A stretch of DNA of 38,468 nt from Nocardiopsis trehalosi NBRC 14201 (GTDB lineage: Bacteria; Actinomycetota; Actinomycetes; Streptosporangiales; Streptosporangiaceae): positions 1-38,468 of the forward strand of contig NZ_BCRK01000040.1 in NCBI RefSeq assembly GCF_001552555.1, in the 5' to 3' direction. Positions 1 through 7,597 of the stretch are shown piece by piece. Positions within the stretch are counted from its first letter, which is position 1; every line of letters begins with the position of its first letter. The notes beneath the pieces were generated by a model. That model saw only the letters and a program-made list of their open reading frames with translations, had not been told where the DNA came from and did not search any database. Made by a program: the position numbers and the translations under genes.

Positions 1-49
1 GGGGAAGGGGGGCGGGGCGCCGCCGGGCCGCGCGCGGCCCGGCGGGCGG

Positions 50-976
50 TCAGCGGGCGGTGCGGCGGAAGCGCCGTACCGCCAGCGGGGCGCAGAGCGC
101 GATCAGCAGCAGCGGCCAGGCGACCGCCATCGCCACCGCGTTCTCCGCGATCCAGGAGTCGGCGGGCACGGTGGGGTTGCCGAACAGCGTGCGCAGCGCC
201 TCGACCACCGACGACACCGGGTTCCACGACGCGACCACGCCGAGCGGGCCGGGCATCAGGGCGGGCGGCACGTAGGTGGTCGACAGCACGCTCAGCGGGA
301 ACACGAGCGGCCACACGACCACCCCCGCCGCGTCGGGGGAGGGCACCACCAGGCCCAGCAGGATGCCGAGCCAGATCAGGGCGAACCGGAACAGCAGCAG
401 CAGGCCGACCGCCAGCAGGGCGTCGCCCGGCCCGCGGTGCCACGTCCAGCCGACGAGCAGCCCGCACGCGCCCAGCACCGCGACCTCGCCGACCGCGCGC
501 ACGGTGTCGGCGGCGGCCCGCCCCGCCAGCAGCGCCGACGGCGCCATGGGCAGCGACCGGAACCGGCCCATCACGGCCCGGTCGGCGTCGAGGGCGGTCC
601 CGGTGGCCGTGGTGGCGACCCCGTTCATCATCGTCATGACCGCGATGCCCGGGAGCAGGAACTCGCGGACGTCGCCGCCGCCCGGCACCGCCATGACGCC
701 GCCGAACACGTAGCCGAACAGCAGCACCATCATCACGGGCACGACCAGCGCGATGACGCTGTCCGCCGGGGCGCGGCGCATCCGGACGAGGTTGCGGCCG
801 GTGACGACGGCGGTGTCGGCGGCCGCCCGCGCCACCCGCTCCGCGGTGGTGCGGGGCGGGTACCGCACGGGCGGCGGGGCGGCCTCCGCCCGGGGGGTCG
901 CGGCCGCGGGGGTGGGGGTCATGCCGGGTCCCTTCGTGGGTGCGGACGCGGGTGCGGGGCGGGGCGCCGCCGTCAT
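50..976 (-). CDS. ABC-2 type multidrug exporter permease (DrrB-like)
   Basis: Membrane subunit of a two-component drug exporter that works with the ATPase encoded just upstream. The 308-residue product has a polar Pro/Ala-rich N-terminus, then about six hydrophobic segments beginning at a VIALVVPVMMVLLFGYVFGG stretch and ending near the C-terminus, the topology of the ABC-2/DrrB family. Start chosen at the ATG at 976 because it overlaps the ATPase stop in an ATGA arrangement (973-976), which implies translational coupling; a second in-frame ATG lies 18 codons downstream. The open frame continues far upstream but only as a shadow of the ATPase gene. Family assignment is by architecture and partner; the substrate is unknown. 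Confidence 0.9.
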   Translation of the reverse strand: MTAAPRPAPASAPTKGPGMTPTPAAATPRAEAAPPPVRYPPRTTAERVARAAADTAVVTGRNLVRMRRAPADSVIALVVPVMMVLLFGYVFGGVMAVPGGGDVREFLLPGIAVMTMMNGVATTATGTALDADRAVMGRFRSLPMAPSALLAGRAAADTVRAVGEVAVLGACGLLVGWTWHRGPGDALLAVGLLLLFRFALIWLGILLGLVVPSPDAAGVVVWPLVFPLSVLSTTYVPPALMPGPLGVVASWNPVSSVVEALRTLFGNPTVPADSWIAENAVAMAVAWPLLLIALCAPLAVRRFRRTAR

Positions 977-1968
977 GCGGCGCCCGCGGTGGCGGTGGTC
1001 GCGATGGTGGCGGCGGTGCCGCGCCCGGTCAGGTCCAGGAAGACATCGTCGAGGGTGGGCCGGCGGACGGCGACGTCCACGGGGCGCAGCCCGGCGTCGT
1101 CCAGGGCGCGGACCACTGCGGTCAGCGCCGCCATCCGGTCGGCCGCGGGGACGCTCACCCGCCGCTCGGCGGCCGCGACGCGCGGGGCGCCGGCCGCGGC
1201 CCCGGCCGTGATCCCGGCCAGCAGGGCGGCGGCGCGGTCGGTGTCGGCCGGGCCGCCCAAGACCACGTCGATCCGGTCGCCGCCGACGCGCGACTTGAGC
1301 TCGTCGGCGCTGCCCTCGGCGATGACCCGGCCGGCGTCCAGCACCGAGATGCGGTCGGCCAGCCGGTCGGCCTCCTCCAGGTACTGGGTGGTGAGCACGA
1401 CGGTCGTGCCGCCGCCGGCCAGCTCCCGCACCGCCGCCCACACCTCGGTCCGGCTGCGGGGGTCGAGCCCGGTGGTGGGTTCGTCCAGGAACAGCACCCG
1501 GGGCGCGTGCACCAGGCCGGCGGCGAGGTCGAGGCGGCGGCGCATGCCGCCGGAGTAGCGCCCGGCGGGGCGGTCGGCGGCGTCGGTGAGGCGGAACCGC
1601 TCCAGCAGGCCGGCGGCGCGCCGCCGCGCCCCGGCGCGGTCCAGGCCGTGCAGCCGCCCGAACACGACCAGGTTCTCCCGGCCGGTGAGGAGGTCGTCGA
1701 CCGACGCGTACTGGCCGGTGAGGCCGATGCGGGCGCGAACCTCGTCGGGCGCGCGCCGGACGTCGAACCCGGCCACCTCGGCGCGGCCCGCGTCGAACGC
1801 GCGCAGCGTGGTGAGGACCTCGACCGCGGTGGTCTTGCCCGCGCCGTTGGGGCCGAGGAGCGCGTGCACCGCGCCCGGGGCGACGGTGAGGTCGAGCCCG
1901 TCCAGGGCGCGTACGGGGCCGTAGGCGCGGCGCACCTGGACGGCGCGGACCGCCGGCGTCTGGGACAT
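973..1968 (-). CDS. Daunorubicin-resistance-type ABC transporter ATPase (DrrA-like)
   Basis: Nucleotide-binding subunit of the exporter, energising the permease encoded next. In 331 residues I see Walker A GPNGAGKTT (39-47), signature YSGGMRRR (138-145), Walker B VLFLDEPTTGLD (158-169) and the TTQYLEEAD switch region typical of the DrrA family, followed by the C-terminal extension of that family. Start is the ATG at 1968, preceded by a near-perfect Shine-Dalgarno AAGGAGG at 1980-1974. A longer reading from 1998 would begin inside the operator palindromes and is unlikely. Expression is probably repressed by the divergent TetR protein through those palindromes. Substrate not predictable from sequence. 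Confidence 0.95.
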   Translation of the reverse strand: MSQTPAVRAVQVRRAYGPVRALDGLDLTVAPGAVHALLGPNGAGKTTAVEVLTTLRAFDAGRAEVAGFDVRRAPDEVRARIGLTGQYASVDDLLTGRENLVVFGRLHGLDRAGARRRAAGLLERFRLTDAADRPAGRYSGGMRRRLDLAAGLVHAPRVLFLDEPTTGLDPRSRTEVWAAVRELAGGGTTVVLTTQYLEEADRLADRISVLDAGRVIAEGSADELKSRVGGDRIDVVLGGPADTDRAAALLAGITAGAAAGAPRVAAAERRVSVPAADRMAALTAVVRALDDAGLRPVDVAVRRPTLDDVFLDLTGRGTAATIATTATAGAA

Positions 1969-1983
1969 GTCCGCCTCCTTTCT

Positions 1984-2019
1984 GTGTATCTCATACACTT
2001 ATTTGTGTAAGAGATACAC
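1984..2019. promoter_or_regulatory. Paired TetR-type operators in the divergent exporter/regulator promoter
   Basis: Two 15-bp sites, GTGTATCTCATACAC (1984-1998, perfect 6-bp arms) and GTGTAAGAGATACAC (2005-2019, perfect 5-bp arms), lie 21 bp apart centre to centre, two helical turns. The whole 40-bp block is itself a near-perfect inverted repeat, so the sites are mirror images. It sits between the start codons of the ABC ATPase (1968, minus) and the TetR gene (2064, plus), overlapping the putative promoters. This is the usual arrangement for two repressor dimers bound side by side; binding by the adjacent TetR is inference. Confidence 0.85.
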
Positions 2020-2030
2020 AGTTCTAGGAT
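2003..2030 (+). promoter_or_regulatory. Putative promoter of the TetR gene
   Basis: TTGTGT (2003-2008), 16-bp spacer, TAGGAT (2025-2030). The -35 element lies within the second operator palindrome, so a bound repressor would block it, consistent with autoregulation. Confidence 0.5.
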
Positions 2031-2063
2031 GGGTGTCAACCGCGAGGCAGCACAGGGGGGACG

Positions 2064-2855
2064 ATGACGACCGAGCGCGACGACGCTCCGGTGGCCGACC
2101 GCAGACTGGACCTGTTCTGGGGCGGCGGCGAGCGCCCCGCGCGCGGCCCCCGCCCCAGGCTCAGCCGCGACCAGGTGGTCCGCGCCGCCGTGGACGTCGC
2201 CGACGCCGAGGGCATCGACGCCGTCTCCATGCAGCGCGTCGCCAAGGAGCTGGGCTACACCACCATGTCGCTCTACCGGCACGTCCCCGGCAAGGAGCAG
2301 CTCCTCGAACTCATGGCCGACGCCGCGTCCGGCCCGGCGCCCGACTGCACCGGGGCACCCGGCGGCTGGCGCGGCGAACTGGAGGCCGTCGTCCTCGCCA
2401 TGGCCGACGTCCTGCGCCGCCACCCGTGGAGCCTGCACCTGCGCCTGTCCGGACCGCCGATCGGCCCCTGCGGGCTCAGCTGGATGGACGCCCTGCTCGC
2501 CCCGCTGCTCCGCGCCGGACTCGCCTCCGACGAGGCGCTGGCGGTGATCTCGTTCCTCAACGGGGCGGTCCGCGAACTCGCCCGCATCCACGGCGACATC
2601 GCCGCCGCCCACGGCGACGGCGTCGAGCGGGCCGAACGCGCCTACGGCGACGCGCTGCGCCGGGTGGCCACCGCCGACGCCTACCCCAGCATCGCCCGCA
2701 TCGTCGCGGACGGGGTCTTCGACCCGCCCCCCGCCGCCGACCCCCGGCCCGACCCCGACCCCGAGGCGGACGCCGACATCGTGTTCGGGCTGCGCCGCCT
2801 CCTCGACGGCATCGAGGGCCACGTGCGGGCGCGCGGCGCCGCGCCCGCCGGCTGA
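2064..2855 (+). CDS. TetR family transcriptional repressor
   Basis: Probable local repressor of the divergent DrrAB-like exporter and of itself. The 263-residue product has a TetR helix-turn-helix at about residues 33-78 (LSRDQVVRAAVDVADAEGI ... TTMSLYRHVPGKEQLLELM), with the S/T-x-x-LYRHVxxKexL pattern characteristic of TetR proteins that carry a TetR_C-type ligand domain; the remaining ~180 residues are helical and alanine-rich, matching such a domain. ATG start at 2064 is preceded by a GGGGGGA-type purine tract. Ligand unknown; by analogy it may be the substrate of the adjacent exporter. Followed by a GC-rich hairpin shared with the convergent JmjC gene. Confidence 0.92.
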   Translation: MTTERDDAPVADRRLDLFWGGGERPARGPRPRLSRDQVVRAAVDVADAEGIDAVSMQRVAKELGYTTMSLYRHVPGKEQLLELMADAASGPAPDCTGAPGGWRGELEAVVLAMADVLRRHPWSLHLRLSGPPIGPCGLSWMDALLAPLLRAGLASDEALAVISFLNGAVRELARIHGDIAAAHGDGVERAERAYGDALRRVATADAYPSIARIVADGVFDPPPAADPRPDPDPEADADIVFGLRRLLDGIEGHVRARGAAPAG

Positions 2856-2893
2856 GCCGCCGCATCGGGCCGGGCGTGCGGCGGGGAGCGCGG

Positions 2894-2920
2894 CCGGCGG
2901 GGCGCGCGGAGCCCCGCCGG
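2894..2920. terminator. Bidirectional GC-rich hairpin terminator
   Basis: Perfect 10-bp stem CCGGCGGGGC / GCCCCGCCGG (2894-2903, 2911-2920) with a 7-nt loop, placed between the convergent stop codons of the TetR gene (2855) and the JmjC oxygenase gene (2925). No U-tract, as is common in actinomycetes. Confidence 0.6.
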
Positions 2921-2924
2921 CGGA

Positions 2925-4103
2925 TCAGCGCAGCAGTACGAGGTGGTGGCGGACCAGCGCCCGCAGCACCCGCACCGCCTCGCCGAGCGGCACACCGGCC
3001 CCCTCGGCCAGCCCGGCCACCGTGGTCCGGCGCCGCCGGGCCAGTTCGGTGAGCACCGGCGCGGCCTGCGCCGGGAACCCGTAGCGCCGCCCCGACACGG
3101 TCAGCCGCACCCGGTCGCCGTCGGCCTCCAGCACCGGGTCCAGGATCGGCACGAACTCCACCCGGGTGTCCGGGCCGGGCTCCGCGGCGTCGTCCACCGC
3201 CCACGGCAGCGCGAACGACTGCCGGCGCGGGAACCGGGCGTCGCGCTCGGCCAGCAGGTCGTCGATGCCGTGCCGCTCGGCGGCGTCGACCAGGTGCCGC
3301 ACGAGTTCGTGGTGGTGCTTGCGGCGCTCCTCGGGCGACGCGGAGCGCGGCAGGTCGCGGCGGAGGAACTCCACCTCGTGCAGGCGGTCCAGCAGCGACC
3401 GCGCCCAGTCGACCCCCGTCGCCGGGGTGAACCCGAACGTCAGGTGCATGCTCACCCCGCCGGTGCCGGTGACGGTGTGCCACCACCCGCGCGGCACGTG
3501 CAGCACCTGGCCCGGCCGCAGCACCCCCTCCCACACCGTGCCCTCGGGCGGGGTGTGGGAGTGGTCGGTGTCGATCTTCATCGGGAACGGGCGGCTGCCC
3601 GGCCCGTGGACCCGCCACGCCTTGGTGCCCTCGACCTGCACCACGAACGTGTCGTGGTCATCCCAGTGGGTGTCGAACCCGTGCGAGTCACCCCAGATCA
3701 CGTAGAGGTTGACCTGGGCGCGCTCGCGCACCAGCCGCATCAGGTCGTCGGTGGCGGCCCGCACCGGCGGGTGCAGCCGGTCGAGCCCGTCGAGCACCAG
3801 GCTCGCGCCCTGGCGCAGCTCCCGGTACAGCGCCTCCGGGCGCACCACCCGCCGGGCCACCCCCGACGCCTCCGCCGGGTCGGTGTAGCGGTCGACCGGG
3901 ACCGCCCGGCCCTTGTCGTGCAGCCGCAGCCGGGGCGGTTCCAGCGCCCGGGTGGCGAGGATGTCGTCGAGGTCGTCGAAGGTCAGGAGGGGGCGCACCG
4001 CCGCGGCGCCCAGGTCGGCGAAGAGCACGTCCGACGACAGCCGGGCCTCCAGGTCCTCGCCCAGCGCCGCGCGCAGCGTCTCGGTGAAAAGGCGGTCGGT
4101 CAC
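2925..4103 (-). CDS. JmjC/cupin-4 Fe(II)/2-oxoglutarate-dependent oxygenase, putative RiPP-modifying enzyme
   Basis: Probable protein or peptide hydroxylase. In the 392-residue product the iron ligands of a JmjC fold are visible: H146-W-D148 in FDTHWDDHDTFVVQVEG, and the distal His H209 in LHVPRGWWHTV. This is the RoxA/YcfD-like cupin-4 layout (known family members hydroxylate ribosomal-protein residues), with an N-terminal helical region and a C-terminal winged-helix-like segment (~320-392). Start is GTG at 4103, because GGAGG (4114-4110) sits six bases upstream; the longer open frame to 4223 would run back through the hairpin and into the peptide gene. It is the last gene of the operon with the oligopeptidase and the 35-residue peptide, so the peptide is the obvious candidate substrate (inference). 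Confidence 0.9.
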   Translation of the reverse strand: MTDRLFTETLRAALGEDLEARLSSDVLFADLGAAAVRPLLTFDDLDDILATRALEPPRLRLHDKGRAVPVDRYTDPAEASGVARRVVRPEALYRELRQGASLVLDGLDRLHPPVRAATDDLMRLVRERAQVNLYVIWGDSHGFDTHWDDHDTFVVQVEGTKAWRVHGPGSRPFPMKIDTDHSHTPPEGTVWEGVLRPGQVLHVPRGWWHTVTGTGGVSMHLTFGFTPATGVDWARSLLDRLHEVEFLRRDLPRSASPEERRKHHHELVRHLVDAAERHGIDDLLAERDARFPRRQSFALPWAVDDAAEPGPDTRVEFVPILDPVLEADGDRVRLTVSGRRYGFPAQAAPVLTELARRRRTTVAGLAEGAGVPLGEAVRVLRALVRHHLVLLR

Positions 4104-4125
4104 AAGCAGCCTCCACGGCGGCCGG

Positions 4126-4162
4126 GGGCCGCCGGAGGGGTGTGGCTGCCCTCCGGCGGCCC
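4126..4162 (-). promoter_or_regulatory. Intra-operon hairpin between peptide gene and oxygenase gene
   Basis: Perfect 14-bp GC-rich stem (arms 4126-4139 and 4149-4162, left arm GGGCCGCCGGAGGG) with a 9-nt loop. It lies 20 nt after the peptide stop and 11 nt before the Shine-Dalgarno of the oxygenase. Such a stem can act as partial terminator or as an RNA 3' stabiliser, raising peptide mRNA over downstream enzyme mRNA, as is common after precursor genes in RiPP and bacteriocin operons. Function inferred. Confidence 0.7.
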
Positions 4163-4182
4163 GCTCCGCGGTGCTCGACGGA

Positions 4183-4290
4183 TCAGATGAAGTCGGAGCT
4201 GGAATCGGTGCCGTCACTGTCATTGCCCGCGGTGACGTCCCGCGAGGTGACCTCGGCGAGGTCCTCGACCTCGACCTCCATGGGGTCCAT
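4183..4290 (-). CDS. Small acidic peptide, candidate RiPP precursor
   Basis: A 35-residue ORF, not recognised as any named family. The ATG at 4290 has a strong Shine-Dalgarno (GGGAGGTG, 4305-4298) at proper spacing; a second ATG is at codon 4. It begins 45 nt after the oligopeptidase stop and precedes the JmjC gene, all on the minus strand. Composition is extreme: 11 Asp/Glu against one Arg (R17), no Cys, no Lys, no His, no aromatic but F34. The first half (MEVEVEDLAEV, residues 4-14) looks like an amphipathic leader; the second half is rich in Asp, Ser, Thr and Gly (AGNDSDGTDSSSDFI, residues 21-35). Third codon positions are G/C except N23, S25 and D29, all in the putative core. Lack of Cys excludes a lanthipeptide; no ATP-grasp, radical SAM, YcaO or lasso cyclase is nearby, leaving hydroxylation by the JmjC enzyme as the most direct modification. 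Confidence 0.7.
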   Translation of the reverse strand: MDPMEVEVEDLAEVTSRDVTAGNDSDGTDSSSDFI

Positions 4291-4335
4291 GCAATCCACC
4301 TCCCTTCGTGCCCGAGCGTGGGCGGCCCCCGCGCG

Positions 4336-6411
4336 TCAGCCCGGCGGCAGCCCCGTCCGCGCGGCCGCGAACGCGTGCGCGTCGGCCGCGAGTGCGATGG
4401 CGCTGGTGACGGCGCGCGGGCCGTGCCCCACGCCGTGCTCGTAGCGCAGCAGGACCGGTGCGCCCACCGCCGCCAGGGCGGCGCACATCTTGCGCGGGTG
4501 CGCCGCGTCGGTGCGGGTGTCGCCGTGGAACCCGGTGAGCAGCACCGCCGGGTACCGGCGGCCCGCCCCCTCCAGCGCGCGGTGGTAGGGCGAGTACGCC
4601 ATCAGCGCGGCGAAGTCGTCCGGGTCGTCGGCCGTGCCGAACTCGCGCGTCCACATGGCGCCCAGGCCCAGGCGCTCGAACCGGGCCATGTCGGCCAGCG
4701 GCGCCGACGCGACGACCGCCCCGCACACCTCGGGGCGCAGCACGGCCGCCGCCAGCACCAGCAGCCCGCCCGCCGAACCGCCCGACAGGCAGAGCCGCGC
4801 CGGGGTGCACACGCCCCGCGCGGCCAGCTCCTCGGCGGCGGCGACCAGGTCCTCCACCGCGCGCGCCTTCCGCCGCCCCGCGCCGGCCAGGTGCCACGCG
4901 CGGCCGGCGTCGCCGCCGCCCCGGACGTGCGCCACCGCGTAGCGGCCGCCGGCCAGCAGCCACGCCAGCACGGTCGCGCTGAACCCGAACCGGCGCGGGC
5001 GGCCGAACCCGCCGTAGGCGTGCAGGATCGTCGGCCCCGGACCGGGCGGGGCGCCCTCGGCCGCGAACAGGGTGACGGGGACGCGGGTGCCGTCGGCGGA
5101 CGCGCAGGTCAGCACGGTGCGGTGGACGCGGGGCGGGGGCGGCGGCGCCGCCCCCTCGGGCCACGGGCGCGGCTCGGCGCCGCCCGCCGGCAGCTCCAGC
5201 ACCACCTGCTGGGTGGCGACGTCGGCGTAGCAGAAGCGCGCCGTTCCATCGGGGGCGGCCTCCAGGCGGGACACCATCCCCTCGCCGGGCAGGCGGGGGC
5301 GGCGCAGCGGCCGCCCGTCGCGGGCGTCGTGCACGGTGAGGTCGCTGATACCGAGCCGGGTGCGGGTGGTGAGCAGTTCGGGGGCGGCGGCCGTGCCGCC
5401 CGCAGCGAAGCCGTCCAGGGTGGCGCCGGGGTCCTCGGGCACCACCTCGCGCCAGCGGGCGGGCGCCGGGTCGGCCGGGTCGGCGGCGCACACGCGGCGG
5501 CGCGGGGCGCCCAGGGTGGTGCGCAGGTAGAGGACGCCGTCGGGGCCGACGTCGGGCTCGGACTCGGCCTCCACCCCGGCGTGCACCGTGCGCCACGGCG
5601 GGGCGTCGGGGCGCCCGGCGGCGAGGTCGGCGATCCACAGGTCCGTGCGGTGGCCGGTGCCGTGGCTCTCGGTCACCACCAGCCACCGGTCGCGCAGCAG
5701 CCGCACCCCCGGGACCGTGCGCGGCCCGGAGCAGGGGCGCACCAGGACGTCGGGTGTCCGGGGGCCGCCGCGCGCGACCCGGTGCAGCCAGACGCCGCGC
5801 CGGCCGTCGCCGTCGTCGCGGCGCACGTAGTAGAAGGCGCCCGCGCCGCCGGGCAGCCAGGCGACGTGCGAGTAGCGGACGCCGGGGATCGGCTCCTCCA
5901 CCGGCAGCCCGGTATCGGCCGACAGCACCCGCAGCGCGCCCCGTTCCGTGCCGCCGGTGGAGGTCTGCACCGCCACCCACCGCCCGGCCGGGTCGGGCTC
6001 CCAGGCGTCGAGCGTGGTCCGCCCGCTCGGGTCGAGCACCACGGGGTCGAACACCACCCGCGGCCCGTCGGCGCCGCCCCCGGCGTCGACGACGAGGGCC
6101 GGGTGGTCGTCGCCCGCGCGGCGGCGCGTCGCGAAGGCCCGCCGGCCCCGGCGCACCGGGGGCGACCACAGGTCGACGGCGACCAGGCGGCGGATGTCGC
6201 GGGCGAGCGCCTCGCGCAGCGGCCACGCCGCGGCGGCGCGGGCGAAGTCCCGGGCGCGGTCGTCCAGCCAGCGGCGGGTGGCGGGGGAGTCGGGCTCCTC
6301 CAGCCAGCGGAAGGGGTCGGCCACGGTGCGCCCGTGCCGCACCTCGACGACCGGCGCGCGGTCATCGGGTCCGGGGGCGGGGGCCGCGGGCCGCGACGAG
6401 GCCGTACTCAC
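4336..6411 (-). CDS. Prolyl oligopeptidase family serine peptidase (S9)
   Basis: Predicted cytosolic oligopeptidase cleaving short peptides. The ~691-residue product has the family length and order: an N-terminal segment with DPFRWLEE, a seven-bladed propeller region, then an alpha/beta hydrolase domain. Nucleophile motif GGSAGG gives Ser ~546; the likely acid is Asp ~631 in TGFHGDTRTD and the base His ~663 in HGVGHG. No signal peptide. It is the first gene of the operon with the 35-residue peptide (45 nt gap) and the JmjC oxygenase; S9 peptidases are known leader peptidases in some RiPP systems, so a processing role is plausible, though the peptide has only one proline (P3) and cleavage after proline would not split it in the middle. 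Start at GTG 6411 is chosen by homology to the usual N-terminus; there is no clear Shine-Dalgarno, so it is uncertain. Confidence 0.88.
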   Translation of the reverse strand: MSTASSRPAAPAPGPDDRAPVVEVRHGRTVADPFRWLEEPDSPATRRWLDDRARDFARAAAAWPLREALARDIRRLVAVDLWSPPVRRGRRAFATRRRAGDDHPALVVDAGGGADGPRVVFDPVVLDPSGRTTLDAWEPDPAGRWVAVQTSTGGTERGALRVLSADTGLPVEEPIPGVRYSHVAWLPGGAGAFYYVRRDDGDGRRGVWLHRVARGGPRTPDVLVRPCSGPRTVPGVRLLRDRWLVVTESHGTGHRTDLWIADLAAGRPDAPPWRTVHAGVEAESEPDVGPDGVLYLRTTLGAPRRRVCAADPADPAPARWREVVPEDPGATLDGFAAGGTAAAPELLTTRTRLGISDLTVHDARDGRPLRRPRLPGEGMVSRLEAAPDGTARFCYADVATQQVVLELPAGGAEPRPWPEGAAPPPPPRVHRTVLTCASADGTRVPVTLFAAEGAPPGPGPTILHAYGGFGRPRRFGFSATVLAWLLAGGRYAVAHVRGGGDAGRAWHLAGAGRRKARAVEDLVAAAEELAARGVCTPARLCLSGGSAGGLLVLAAAVLRPEVCGAVVASAPLADMARFERLGLGAMWTREFGTADDPDDFAALMAYSPYHRALEGAGRRYPAVLLTGFHGDTRTDAAHPRKMCAALAAVGAPVLLRYEHGVGHGPRAVTSAIALAADAHAFAAARTGLPPG

Positions 6412-6706
6412 CCGGTGGCGGGGTGTCGGCGGACGGGGACGGACACGGGGCCAGGCGGACCGATGCGCACGCCCCACATCCTTCAAGCGCGCGACCTTAC
6501 CGGTCAAGCGACTCCTGACTGCCTCGAAAGCCCACAATCGTGACGCGAAGGGCAGGTTTCGCACCTCAGGCGAAAACCACACAGGGCGTCCCGCCTCTCC
6601 GCCGCCTGCACGCGGCACCGCCCGGCGGAGCGGGAGGGGGCGCCTGCGCCGGGGGCGGACGCGGGGAGGAGGGGACGGCGGCGCCGGGATCAGGGGAGGC
6701 GGCGGG
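6412..6706. other. Upstream region of the oligopeptidase-peptide-oxygenase operon
   Basis: No gene seen. On the minus strand a TTGACC hexamer (6507-6502 region) followed about 18 bp later by AAGGAT is a possible promoter for the operon. A short inverted repeat TTTCGC / GCGAAA (6557-6562, 6570-6575) lies further upstream. Confidence 0.35.
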
Positions 6707-7465
6707 TCACCGCGCCAGGAGGGCGGCAGCGTCGCGGGCGGTCACCGACAGCGGGGCGTCGGTGAGCGCGGCCAGGGCCGCGCGGTAGCCCGGACCCGCG
6801 TCCAGGTCGGTGAGGCGGACGTGCGGCGGGGCGTCCGGCAGGTTCCACGCCGTCACCCGGGCGGGGGCGTCCGGGGCGTTGACCGCGACGTTGCCCAGGC
6901 CGCCGGACAGGCCGTCGCCGGTCGCCTTGAGCAGGGCCTCCTTGCGCGCCCAGTAGCCGAAGAACGCGCCGGTCCGGTCCGCGACGGGCAGCGCCTCCAG
7001 GTCCGCGCGCTCGGCGGCGGTCAGCGCGAAGCCCGCCAGCCCCTCGATGTCGCGGGCGCCCGCCACGGTCTCGACGTCCACCCCGACCTCCACGCCGCGC
7101 GCCAGCGCCACCACCACCCGGTCGCCCGAGTGGCTCAGCGACACCTGCACCCCCGCCGCCGCGCCCACCGGGTAGGGCTTGCCGTGCGGCTCCGGGCGCG
7201 GGTCCGTCCCGCGCTCGCACCCCCGGCAGCGCAGCGCGAACTCGACCCCGGCGGGCGGCACCCCCGCCGCCGCGCCCACCACCAGCCGCACCAGGGCGTG
7301 CGCCACCACGTACCGGTCGCGGTCGGCCGCCGCGCGGAACCGGGCGTGCCGGGCGCGTTCGTGCGCGTCGAGCAGCTCCAGCAGCCCGGGGTCCGCCAGG
7401 TCCGGACCGGCCCACCACACGTCGCATTCAACGGGAGTCACGGCGTTCTCGGGAGTCACCGTCAC
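6707..7465 (-). CDS. 4'-phosphopantetheinyl transferase, Sfp/EntD superfamily
   Basis: Transfers the phosphopantetheine arm of CoA to a serine of acyl or peptidyl carrier proteins, activating fatty acid, polyketide or nonribosomal peptide synthases. The 252-residue product, the length of two-domain Sfp-type enzymes, shows HGKPY (94-98), SLSHSGD (109-115), the magnesium/CoA motif GVDVE (128-132) and WARKEALLK (172-180). GTG start at 7465 has GGGGGA six bases upstream; a GTG two codons later is possible. It stands alone: no carrier protein or synthase gene is in the window, so it is probably a genome-wide activating enzyme. Transcribed divergently from the first DeoR-type regulator. Confidence 0.93.
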   Translation of the reverse strand: MTVTPENAVTPVECDVWWAGPDLADPGLLELLDAHERARHARFRAAADRDRYVVAHALVRLVVGAAAGVPPAGVEFALRCRGCERGTDPRPEPHGKPYPVGAAAGVQVSLSHSGDRVVVALARGVEVGVDVETVAGARDIEGLAGFALTAAERADLEALPVADRTGAFFGYWARKEALLKATGDGLSGGLGNVAVNAPDAPARVTAWNLPDAPPHVRLTDLDAGPGYRAALAALTDAPLSVTARDAAALLAR

Positions 7466-7551
7466 ATTCTGTCCCCCGCGCCCGGACGCCGCCACACCGC
7501 GCGGGCGGAGGGGGCGCGGGCCGGACGCGGGCGGGGCGGGGGCGTCCGCCG

Positions 7552-7561
7552 ATGTATACAT
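7552..7561. promoter_or_regulatory. Perfect palindrome ATGTATACAT, possible operator
   Basis: A 10-bp AT-rich perfect palindrome in an otherwise extremely GC-rich intergenic space, 37 bp before the DeoR start codon and 87 bp from the divergent PPTase start. Placement suits an autoregulatory operator or -10 region. Confidence 0.4.
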
Positions 7562-7597
7562 GGACCCGTAGCGGAGACCGCGAGCGTGGGGACCGGG

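Noticed and set aside
1155-2822. Long minus-strand frame across the TetR and ATPase genes
   Set aside because: It covers two genuine genes in the wrong strand or frame and has no domain-like content.
4104-4223. Upstream extension of the JmjC gene to an ATG at 4223
   Set aside because: It would overlap the peptide gene and place the hairpin inside coding sequence; the GTG at 4103 has an ideal Shine-Dalgarno.
4183-4290. Small peptide as a lanthipeptide, lasso peptide or graspetide precursor
   Set aside because: It has no Cys, and no LanM/LanB/LanKC, lasso cyclase/protease or ATP-grasp gene is nearby.
6412-6618. N-terminal extension of the oligopeptidase to 6618
   Set aside because: The added residues are Arg/Pro-rich without signal or domain, and the region contains promoter-like hexamers.
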